Of a stretch of 5,127 nt of DNA, positions 1-5,127 are shown in pieces (within the stretch, counting starts at the first letter, position 1; each line of letters begins with the position of its first letter). The position numbers and the translations under genes are program-made. The DNA comes from Pirellulales bacterium (GTDB lineage Bacteria; Planctomycetota; Planctomycetia; Pirellulales; JAICIG01). The stretch spans positions 1 through 5,127 of the forward strand of contig JAICIG010000515.1 of the NCBI GenBank assembly GCA_025924495.1, given 5' to 3'. The notes under the pieces were generated by a model. That model saw only the letters and a list, made by a program, of their open reading frames with translations. It did no database searches and was not told the origin of the DNA.

Positions 1-20
1 TGCCGCCTGGAGACGGCGAA

Positions 21-1445
21 TCAATGAGGCCTGCAAAGGACGCCTGAATCCGGACATGCAGCATCGTTTTCCGTCCAACGCACTTGATCTTCTTGAACAA
101 ACATGGCGATCGCCGCCGGCGGCAGATCGAGGCGGTAGGTGTATCGCCCTGCGCTAACGATCCGTTCGTTTAGCGCGCTTGGCAGCAGTGCGCCGAGGTC
201 GCTGCGCCGATCGCGGATCGCGCGCTGTGACTGCTTGTTGCTCAGCAGCTCTCGGTCGACGGGAAGGCCTTTTTGGCCGCGCGAAGCCAGTTCCCACAGC
301 AGCTCCCATAGCATTGGCTTGCGTTCCCAGTTGACGTCTATCAGCTGCGAATTGAAGAATGCGCGGCGAGGCGAATCGGCTAACACCAGAGACTTTTCGG
401 CTACCGCCTGAGCCAGTTTGTCACGGCCGTCATCCGCCTCGCGGTATATTTCCATCGCGCCCATCAATGCGCAGGCGACCCGTTCAACCGCTGCAACATT
501 GCAGACATCCGGGCGAATCAACAGGCGAGTGAAGCCTCGCTCGGCTTCAATCATATCGGGCGGAACTCCTAGCCATTCTAAATTCGGCTTCGTCGCATAA
601 GCGTGATAAACGTGAACAATTGCGATCGCGCATTCCCGTGCGCTAAAGGCGGGCTCGGCCAAGCAGGCCGCCGTTAATTCCGTCACCCGGCCCTCAAGTG
701 CTGTCCGAGCCATCAGCGATTCCTCGAGCAGGTCTGCATGTCCTGCATTCGAGAGCGCGAAGACGCACGGCAAGTAAAGGCGTTCCAGCTGCGCCCGCCA
801 GTATTCGATGCGCAAAAAGAGCGACCGCGTGACGTAGTCGCCCAGCAATGTCAGCCGCGGGCTGCAAAACTGATCGAACAGGTCAAGCCTGGGCTCGGAG
901 AGGGTCGTGTACAGTTGCCGGCACGAATGAAAGTACTCCTCGGGCGCCGCCAGGTCGAACCAAGGGCGGCTGGCGATCGTTTCAACCGCCGCAATGCTTG
1001 CCGGGGCGCCGGCCGATGCACGTTTGCCCGCAAGCCAAGTCTCGACGGGGCGAGGCCACTTGGCTTCAAACTCCGCAAGCAGCGGCATGACCGACGGAAG
1101 CGTGGCCAGTCGAACGAGCGCGCGGGCGTACTCAATTAGCCCATCATCCACGGCGCGGACGAGACGCCTCTGAGGGGAATCGGCGTCGTAATCGAAGGCC
1201 GTCAGGGACCATTTGGCAAGCTCTTGAAACTTCTTGCGCTTGCATAAGTCCTCGGCAATACGGCACACGCTTGCCGCGAGCCAGTTTTCCAGGGCGTCCG
1301 ATTCTCCCGGCGACGGCACCCGATGGGTCGGCGGCGAGAGACGCTCGTATTGACGCAGGGCTAGTTCAATCAGGTCCATGACAGTTCGCTCAAAGGATTC
1401 GCTGAAAAACTTGATGGCGTCCATCACAGCTAACTGCTTTGGCAC
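21..1445 (-). CDS. Large helical hypothetical protein with possible C-terminal winged helix
   Basis: I do not recognise this 474-residue protein as a named family. Residues 1-370 are mostly amphipathic helix, with runs of Leu, Ala, Arg and Glu, and no signal peptide or membrane span. Residues about 378-450 look like a compact winged helix: two helices (MLWELLWELASRG, then a Ser/Arg-rich helix with RAIRDRRSDLGALLP), followed by GRYTYRLDLPP as a possible beta wing. This fold call is inference from pattern only. The frame opens at a GTG (complement of 1443-1445); an ATG seven codons in (complement of 1422-1424) is an equally good start, and neither has a clear ribosome binding site. The gene is transcribed away from the plus-strand phage-like genes and shares a 118-bp upstream region with the HTH gene at 1564. 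It may be a regulator or host accessory protein flanking the element. That it is a real gene is fairly sure from its length; its function is unknown. Confidence 0.75.
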   Translation of the reverse strand: MPKQLAVMDAIKFFSESFERTVMDLIELALRQYERLSPPTHRVPSPGESDALENWLAASVCRIAEDLCKRKKFQELAKWSLTAFDYDADSPQRRLVRAVDDGLIEYARALVRLATLPSVMPLLAEFEAKWPRPVETWLAGKRASAGAPASIAAVETIASRPWFDLAAPEEYFHSCRQLYTTLSEPRLDLFDQFCSPRLTLLGDYVTRSLFLRIEYWRAQLERLYLPCVFALSNAGHADLLEESLMARTALEGRVTELTAACLAEPAFSARECAIAIVHVYHAYATKPNLEWLGVPPDMIEAERGFTRLLIRPDVCNVAAVERVACALMGAMEIYREADDGRDKLAQAVAEKSLVLADSPRRAFFNSQLIDVNWERKPMLWELLWELASRGQKGLPVDRELLSNKQSQRAIRDRRSDLGALLPSALNERIVSAGRYTYRLDLPPAAIAMFVQEDQVRWTENDAACPDSGVLCRPH

Positions 1446-1471
1446 AAACGGTCAACGGCAGTTTGCCGCGA

Positions 1472-1488
1472 GATCGCTTGAAGCGATC
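1472..1488. promoter_or_regulatory. Perfect 17-bp palindrome, candidate operator
   Basis: GATCGCTT-G-AAGCGATC is a perfect inverted repeat with 8-bp arms around one base. A third copy of the half-site with one mismatch, AAGCGATG, lies at 1492-1499, exactly 11 bp (about one helical turn) from the right arm. It lies in the divergent gap between the minus gene and the HTH gene, so it is a natural binding site for the HTH product or another regulator acting on both promoters. No convincing -35/-10 pair was found in the gap. The operator role is inferred from position and symmetry. Confidence 0.5.
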
Positions 1489-1563
1489 AAGAAGCGATGC
1501 CGGTTCCGTATCGTCATTTGCACCGCCCCAAACACTAGCTGGACGATTGCGAAACGACGAGCG

Positions 1564-1881
1564 ATGGCAACGGATCTGTTAGTCGCCAAAGAAGCCGCAC
1601 AGCGACTAGGAATTGGCATTGGCCAACTCTATGAATGGCTGCGGATGTCGAACGACGGCGACCTGGCGATCGGCGGACAATTCACGACGATTGAATACTT
1701 TCAAGGCGGCCCGAAAGGCCAAGGCCGAATTCGAATTAGCGCCGCTGAGGTTGAGCGCCTGATCGAATTGACGCGGGTTCGCCCGCAAGCGACGCAAAAT
1801 CGCAGGCCGCCAGTTGGCCGGGCAGTCTATCCGGGAATCACGGTTGAGTTGGGAAGGCCTGCATCGTGGCGATGTCAATGA
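1564..1881 (+). CDS. Small helix-turn-helix DNA-binding protein (excisionase/MerR-like, HTH_17 type)
   Basis: This 105-residue protein begins LLVAKEAAQRLGIGIGQLYEWLR (residues 5-27), a classic HTH_17/excisionase-type helix-turn-helix: a VAKEAA first helix, a short turn and a recognition helix ending in YEWLR. A strand/wing region follows (about 40-58, FTTIEYFQGGPKGQGRIRIS), then the AAEVERLIELTRV helix. The C-terminal tail (79-99) is basic and proline-rich, RRPPVGRAVYPGITVELGRP, and recalls planctomycete proteins of this kind, though I could not search for them. The frame is open upstream to 1378, but that part overlaps the start of the minus gene; ATG 1564 places the HTH at the N-terminus as the family expects. 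Its ribosome binding site is weak. Proteins of this type serve as excision factors or small repressors in mobile elements; which role applies here is not shown. Confidence 0.85.
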   Translation: MATDLLVAKEAAQRLGIGIGQLYEWLRMSNDGDLAIGGQFTTIEYFQGGPKGQGRIRISAAEVERLIELTRVRPQATQNRRPPVGRAVYPGITVELGRPASWRCQ

Positions 1882-2183
1882 GAAGGCGGCTACAACTTGG
1901 CTTGTGGTAAAGGACGGCGCAATGTCTTGCCAAAATGTCCAGTTTCGGCGCTCAGGAAGGCTCGAATTCGCAAGCCACTCGCAGTTGGCATGTTACGTCG
2001 AGGACTACAGAACAGCCCGTGCCTGGTGGAGTTTATTTGTACTCGAGCGTGTAAACGCAATCATTCACGGGCGGGGCTGCGCGACGAAAAGCCATAGCGT
2101 AGGAAGGCCGCGTCCGGGGCCCCGTTGGCGCGAGTAAGCAAAGAAAACCGTTGACGCAGGGAAGGCTCACGGAGACCACAGCG
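1882..2183 (+). other. About 300 bp without a convincing gene
   Basis: No frame here gives a recognisable protein. Two plus-strand frames (1814-2137, and 1897-2097 from a TTG) and two minus-strand frames (from 2381 and 2281) are open, but their translations mix Cys, Arg and Trp as shadow frames do. The stretch holds three of four close copies of GGAAGGC (1955, 2102 and 2160, with one at 1852 in the preceding gene) and a perfect CGGGGCCCCG palindrome at 2115-2124. A decayed gene (for example an integrase remnant) or an untranslated leader is possible. No tRNA fold was visible. Confidence 0.5.
2171..2174 (+). promoter_or_regulatory. Shine-Dalgarno deciding the start at 2184
   Basis: GGAG lies nine bases before ATG 2184. 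The frame is open further up to a TTG at 2151, but that TTG has no such site, so ATG 2184 is preferred and the protein has 420 rather than 431 residues. Confidence 0.6.
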
Positions 2184-3446
2184 ATGCATTCGGCACCGTA
2201 TATCTTGGCTAAGTTCTTGGAGCAATGCACGCCTGAGGCGAGGCAAGGTGCATGGCTTTCGCTCGCGACTGATCCCGACATTTACCGCGGTCCTGATTAT
2301 CCCATAGCTACCATTGCTCGACTCCACGAGCACTTTACTGAGGCTGAACTTCTCGCCACGGGCGTCGCCCGAGCGGATCACGATGGCGCAGGGTTGTTGC
2401 CAGCGCCAAGCTGGTCAAATCCGGGCAGCTTGCTCGTGGCGTTGCGCCGCCGGCCGGGCGAGGCGCCCTTTGATATTCTCAGCGACGGCGGCAGTTTTTC
2501 GGGGAACCCGGCGCTCCTTTCGAGTTTGCGCGACTCGAACACGATATCCGCGATCGAGGAAGAGGACGGCTTTCTACTAGTGGCCGGGGCGATCAATGAT
2601 CTTTTCGTGTTGCGCAGCGCCGGGCTTCCCGTGACCCTTGCGAGCGGTATTCTCCCGCTTGATCGCGCGAAACTCGACAGCCTGATCAGAGCACGAGTTC
2701 TGCGGCGGTGTGGTGAGCATGCGTTGCACTCAACCGACGAAATGCGACAGGCCCGATCCCATGAGCATTCTGATCGCGTGCAAAATGCAGATCGCGCGGA
2801 CGCTAACGCCGAATTGCCACAGCTGAATTTTGTGGCCTGGTCACCGGGCGAATTGTCGCTCGAAGAACCGCCTTTCCTGGCGCAGATTCGGGCAGAGCTG
2901 GGCGCGGTAGGAGAGCACTTGCGCATCGACGTGAGCGAAATCTTCGAGTGGACGCCGACGATAAAGGAATTCAACTCGCTCCGCTTTTGTCTGGAGTTCG
3001 GTGAAAGCGAACGCGCCTGCCAGATCTTAAAGCGGAGTATCGATTCCAACTCGGCCGAATTGACTGACGGCCTCGGGGCGGTGCAAGCGTCTGATCCGCC
3101 GGATTTCGAAAACGCCTTCTCAAACCTTCAGCATTCGGTGATGGCGTTTCGCGTCGATAAATCCCACACGCGGCTGCAAACAGCACTCGACGAGTACATT
3201 TCAACGGTAGAGCGGGAATTGCTCGAGCCATTGCGGTTGCAAGGCTTGGCTTATCGAAGCCCGCTCAGACGCAACTTATATGTCGTCGCTGCGGAAATTT
3301 GCCGTCAGCTGCACCATCGATCGCATTGGGCGAAAACGGCGGAGGAACTGCTGGGGCACAAGTCCAAACCGCGGGACGGCGACCCGGAAAGCTTTCTGCG
3401 CGCCGCCGGCGCCTTGGCGAGGCTGGCCGGGAGGCTGCTCGCATGA
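2184..3446 (+). CDS. 420-aa phage-type protein with degenerate DnaG/Toprim-like segment
   Basis: Family not firmly recognised. The N-terminal half resembles the layout of DnaG-type primase cores. An ELLATGV helix (about 55-61) is followed by a strand-rich stretch with SLLVALRRRPGEAPFDILSDGG (82-103). Next comes GFLLVAGAINDLFVLRSAGLPVTLASG (129-155), which matches the Toprim pattern vvEGxxDvxxLxxaGlpvvAxxG. In Toprim enzymes the first motif carries an essential Glu (EG); here the position reads AG, so the site looks non-catalytic or the similarity is misleading. Residues 180-215 are polar and probably a linker. The C-terminal half (about 215-420) is helical, with no motif I know, and ends in a basic, Ala/Leu-rich helix. 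It is the first gene of a compact plus-strand run and overlaps the next gene by four bases (ATGA). A replication-related role is inferred from weak similarity and context; it could equally be an uncharacterised phage protein. Confidence 0.75.
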   Translation: MHSAPYILAKFLEQCTPEARQGAWLSLATDPDIYRGPDYPIATIARLHEHFTEAELLATGVARADHDGAGLLPAPSWSNPGSLLVALRRRPGEAPFDILSDGGSFSGNPALLSSLRDSNTISAIEEEDGFLLVAGAINDLFVLRSAGLPVTLASGILPLDRAKLDSLIRARVLRRCGEHALHSTDEMRQARSHEHSDRVQNADRADANAELPQLNFVAWSPGELSLEEPPFLAQIRAELGAVGEHLRIDVSEIFEWTPTIKEFNSLRFCLEFGESERACQILKRSIDSNSAELTDGLGAVQASDPPDFENAFSNLQHSVMAFRVDKSHTRLQTALDEYISTVERELLEPLRLQGLAYRSPLRRNLYVVAAEICRQLHHRSHWAKTAEELLGHKSKPRDGDPESFLRAAGALARLAGRLLA

Positions 3447-3631
3447 TAGCGCGCCGCAACCTATATCTGCCGGCGCTCGAAACCCGTCAGCTAGAGCATC
3501 GTCAGACGCTCTGGACTCGCATGCCGAGCGCATTTCTCGGCTGCACATTGGAAACGCGAGATACTACGCCGGAAGGCGTTCTGCGGGCCGTTGGCATGCT
3601 GACCAGCGTGCCGGCGAGGAGTCTCGCATGA
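3443..3631 (+). CDS. 62-aa hypothetical protein, translationally coupled
   Basis: A short soluble protein starting MIARRNLYLPALETRQLEHRQ, with a central SAFLGCTLETRDTTPEGVLRAVGML segment. I do not know the family. Its reality is supported by context: the ATG overlaps the stop of the preceding gene (ATGA), GGGAGG at 3429-3434 is a strong ribosome binding site eight bases away, and its own stop overlaps the next start in the same way. The frame is open upstream to 3299, but that part lies entirely within the preceding gene. Its single Cys and the lack of charged clusters give no hint of function. It is probably made in step with its neighbours by translational coupling. Confidence 0.7.
   Translation: MIARRNLYLPALETRQLEHRQTLWTRMPSAFLGCTLETRDTTPEGVLRAVGMLTSVPARSLA
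3616..3621 (+). promoter_or_regulatory. Strong ribosome binding site for the gene at 3628
   Basis: GAGGAG ends six bases before ATG 3628, inside the end of the 62-aa gene. It fixes the start of the next gene, whose frame is open upstream without it. The arrangement matches that at 3429-3446. Confidence 0.65.
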
Positions 3632-4053
3632 GCCAGAAGGCCTTTCAGTTAAAACCGCAGCGAACCGGCCGACGTTCCATCAGCCGGTTAGCCGATCTCG
3701 GCCTGCATCCAGACCAAATGGCGGCGCTCAGTCGGCAAGGATTTGTATCCGAGGAGCGCCGCTGCGAATCGAAACCTCGCTTCAAACTCCGTTTTCGCCA
3801 GGGCGGCCGCCAGATCGTGAGGTATTTGGGGCCAGATCCGGTGGTTGCCGATGGCATCCGCCAAGAACTCAGATCGCTGCAGCGGCAACGGCAAGCGTGC
3901 CGCAAGCTTAAGCGCGCCAGAGCTGAGCTTTTGGCTTCATTGCGCGCCGCACGAGACAAGTTGGCGCCTCTGCTCGAACCGCTTGGTTACTATTTTCATG
4001 GGCTTCTACCTCGCCGACGAAGGAAGAGTCGCCGCCGAGGAAATGAATCGTTA
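3628..4053 (+). CDS. Basic coiled-coil-like phage-type protein; 3' end uncertain
   Basis: The translation from ATG 3628 begins MSQKAFQLKPQRTGRRSISRL. Residues about 49-65 (PRFKLRFRQGGRQIVRYLG) look like a small beta sheet. A long Arg/Gln/Glu-rich helix follows (about 74-115, QELRSLQRQRQACRKLKRARAELLASLR), then GYYFHGLLPRRRRKSRRRG. The layout of a 'GGRQxxRYLG' strand pair followed by a basic coiled coil resembles small planctomycete and phage proteins and is loosely like DUF6788. That is memory, not a search. Its ATG overlaps the preceding stop by four bases. Oddly, this frame has no stop: it continues through the next gene into the terminase. The end given (about 4053) is where protein-like sequence fades and where the +1 frame has a TAA (4052-4054). 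An indel near 4000-4050 would restore a normal end. A nucleic-acid-binding role is guessed from charge only. Confidence 0.6.
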
Positions 4054-4087
4054 ACCGTTTCAACCTCCTATTCAAAGGTTCTTCGTC

Positions 4088-4459
4088 ATGGACGAGCAAG
4101 TGCAAACGCAGAGCGAAACAGAGAATCCAACCCAGCCGCTGCAGGGCGGGAACGAGCCGGTTGCGGATCTGGAGAATCTGCGCAACAACAAGCAGCAACA
4201 GTTCTTGGCCAAGGCGCTGGCCAGCGAGAATGCTCTCGAGGCGAACATGGGCGCCATCGCGGCGGATATTTTTGGGATGCTGCGCGGCCTGAAGCAGTCG
4301 ATGGATGCGAATTTGGAGGAAATCGGCGACCCGCAGCAACGACATCAGGAATTGGTATCCGGCTTCAGCATGTACCTGCGCGGGGCAAAGCAGACCGAGC
4401 GTTTCTGCCAGATGCAAGGGCAATTCGCCTCCGGATCGAGGCGGACGCAAGCGCACTAA
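4088..4459 (+). CDS. 123-aa acidic helical protein upstream of the terminase
   Basis: The first 30 residues are Gln/Glu/Pro/Asn-rich and probably disordered. The rest is predicted as helices (NNKQQQFLAKALASENALEANMG, AADIFGMLRGLKQSMDANLEEI, HQELVSGFSMYLRGAKQTERF), ending in a short basic tail with a TAA at 4457. Codons in this frame favour G or C in third position and the residue mix is natural, whereas frame 1 across the same bases gives a Gly/Arg/Ala jumble. This is therefore the real gene of the overlap. AAAGG lies about nine bases before the ATG, a fair ribosome binding site. Small terminase subunits often sit just before the large one, so that role is possible by position, but there is no visible helix-turn-helix to support it. 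Function unknown. Confidence 0.7.
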   Translation: MDEQVQTQSETENPTQPLQGGNEPVADLENLRNNKQQQFLAKALASENALEANMGAIAADIFGMLRGLKQSMDANLEEIGDPQQRHQELVSGFSMYLRGAKQTERFCQMQGQFASGSRRTQAH

Positions 4460-4527
4460 GCACGCCATTGCTTGCACCCGCCGCAATCGCAGAGAAGCGG
4501 AAGCGAAAAAATGGCGAATTGATACCT

Positions 4528-5127
4528 ATGCTTCTCTGGAGTTCAGATCGCGCCCGCGCGCCTCCCGACAACCACCTGGAGGGCGTCTTTCGGCTATCGA
4601 CGGCCTGCGAGTGGACGATGCCCTGCGAGAATTGCCAGCAGGGCGTGACGGTCTGCGAACGTGCGCTGGGGTTGACCGGCCTGATCTGCCCGCTCTGCCA
4701 ACTTCCGATCAATCCACGAATGGGGGAATGGAGAGCGAAGCACCCGCAAGCCCGTTGGGGAAGCGGGTATTGGATCTGTCACCCGATGGTGCCCTGCTTT
4801 CATTATCACGACATCTTGCAGAAGCAACAGACCTATGACCCAGTCAGATTTAAGAATGAATGTCTTGGTTTGCCGACGACCTTGGGCGAACACGTAGTCA
4901 CGCGAGAGGAGGTCGAGGCCTGCTGCAGCCTGCGGCCGATGGCTGCATCTTGCGACGACTTGTTGCCGCAATGGCACGGGCAGCTGCTGGCCGGCATCGA
5001 CTGGGGCGGCGGCTCGGCGGCCAGAACTGTGCTGACGATCGGCTACATGCGCTCCGACAACGTTTTCGAAGTCTGCCATATGGCGAGTTTCGCCGCCAAC
5101 GAAGACCCGGACTATTTACTGAACCAA
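4528..5127 (+). CDS. Phage terminase large subunit (GpA-like), zinc-ribbon and nuclease part; runs off window
   Basis: Large terminases cut and pump phage DNA into capsids. From ATG 4528 the frame reads LLWSSDRARAPPDNHLEGVFRLSTACEWTMPCENC, matching the end of the ATPase domain (the 'STP..DN..e..f..ST..EW..PC..C' region). A four-Cys zinc ribbon follows: Cys33/Cys36 (4624, 4633) and Cys54/Cys57 (4687, 4696). Then come GEWRAKHP and HPMVPCFHYHDILQKQQTYDPVRFKNECLGLP, a typical linker of this family. The nuclease opens with LLAGIDWGGG; Asp158 (4999) is the expected first metal-binding residue of the RNase H-like fold. The 3' end, with the other catalytic acids, is outside the window. The roughly 250-residue ATPase half with Walker A and B motifs is missing upstream, and ATG 4528 has no ribosome binding site. 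The start is therefore doubtful and the gene may be a 5'-deleted pseudogene. The family call is firm. Confidence 0.8.
   Translation, partial: MLLWSSDRARAPPDNHLEGVFRLSTACEWTMPCENCQQGVTVCERALGLTGLICPLCQLPINPRMGEWRAKHPQARWGSGYWICHPMVPCFHYHDILQKQQTYDPVRFKNECLGLPTTLGEHVVTREEVEACCSLRPMAASCDDLLPQWHGQLLAGIDWGGGSAARTVLTIGYMRSDNVFEVCHMASFAANEDPDYLLNQ

Larger units (their letters stand above)
3211..5127 (+). other. Stop-free frame 1 stretch spanning four coding regions
   Basis: After a TAG at 3208-3210, frame 1 has no stop codon to the end of the window (639 codons). It lies out of frame under the end of the 420-aa gene and the 62-aa gene, is the coding frame of the gene at 3628, lies out of frame under 4088-4459, and becomes the terminase frame. 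Its translation at 4054-4527 is Gly/Arg/Ala-rich and looks non-coding. An automatic gene caller could report 3628 to beyond 5127 as one fused protein; the composition argues against that. Confidence 0.6.

Noticed and set aside
1..20. Possible hairpin after the stop of the minus gene
   Set aside because: Only a 4-bp GCCG/CGGC stem is visible and any T-run would lie outside the window; not enough to call a terminator.
105..630. GCGATCGC octamers resembling the cyanobacterial HIP1 repeat
   Set aside because: Only two copies (near 105 and 623), both inside coding DNA, and nothing else suggests a cyanobacterium.
738..1139. Plus-strand open frames inside the minus gene
   Set aside because: Arg/Gln/Pro-rich translations without domains, antisense to a 474-codon frame of better composition.
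1378..1563. Upstream extension of the HTH gene
   Set aside because: It overlaps the start of the minus gene, crosses the palindrome, and the HTH family normally begins just before the first helix; ATG 1564 fits better.
2115..2124. CGGGGCCCCG palindrome
   Set aside because: Short, GC-only symmetry with no partner sites or promoter elements; likely chance.
2151..2156. TTGACG as a -35 box
   Set aside because: No -10-like hexamer lies about 17 bases downstream, and the site is too close to the ribosome binding site of the gene at 2184.
2378..3049. Minus-strand open frame of 223 codons
   Set aside because: It lies wholly opposite the 420-aa gene and is Ser/Arg-rich, as expected for an antisense frame.
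3908..4486. Minus-strand open frame of 192 codons
   Set aside because: It is antisense to the 123-aa gene at 4088-4459 and the end of the basic protein, with Arg/Leu-rich shadow composition and no start context.
4305..4838. Frame 3 open stretch of 177 codons across the 123-aa gene and terminase
   Set aside because: Its second half is out of frame with the recognised terminase. The segment GRKRTKHAIACTRRNRREAEAKKW (4440-4515) looks somewhat protein-like and could be a remnant of a lost terminase N-terminus, but this is too weak to annotate.
4594..5079. Minus-strand open frame of 161 codons
   Set aside because: It lies opposite the clearly recognisable zinc-ribbon and nuclease part of the terminase and its translation has no coherent domain; a shadow in GC-rich DNA.

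Overview
The window looks like a piece of phage-derived accessory DNA in a GC-rich bacterium. A planctomycete host (Pirellulales-like) is my best guess. It rests on the remembered look of the excisionase-like protein at 1564-1881 (its GGPxGQGRIRI core and RPPVxRxxYPGITVELGRP tail) and of the small coupled proteins at 3443-4053. It does not rest on any search.

Layout: a large minus-strand gene (21-1445) encodes a helical protein of unknown function with a possible C-terminal winged helix. A short divergent region (1446-1563) follows, carrying a perfect 17-bp palindrome plus a third half-site, which is a good operator candidate. On the plus strand come a small helix-turn-helix (excisionase/MerR-like) gene (1564-1881) and about 300 bp with no convincing gene (1882-2183). 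Then comes a compact run: a 420-aa protein with a degenerate DnaG/Toprim-like segment (2184-3446), a 62-aa protein (3443-3631) and a basic coiled-coil-like protein (3628 to about 4053). These are joined by two near-identical ATGA overlaps. A 123-aa helical acidic protein (4088-4459) follows. The window ends inside the zinc-ribbon and nuclease half of a GpA-like phage terminase large subunit (4528 to beyond 5127).

The HTH regulator, the primase-like protein, the small coupled ORFs and the terminase together suggest a prophage, a phage satellite or a remnant of one. The most unusual point is the terminase: the ATPase half that normally precedes the zinc ribbon is not found upstream in any forward frame. 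Instead, the nuclease half lies in a frame that stays open, without a stop, from 3211 to the end of the window, under four other coding regions. This suggests either a deletion or frameshift in a decaying prophage, or an unusual nuclease-only terminase-like protein.
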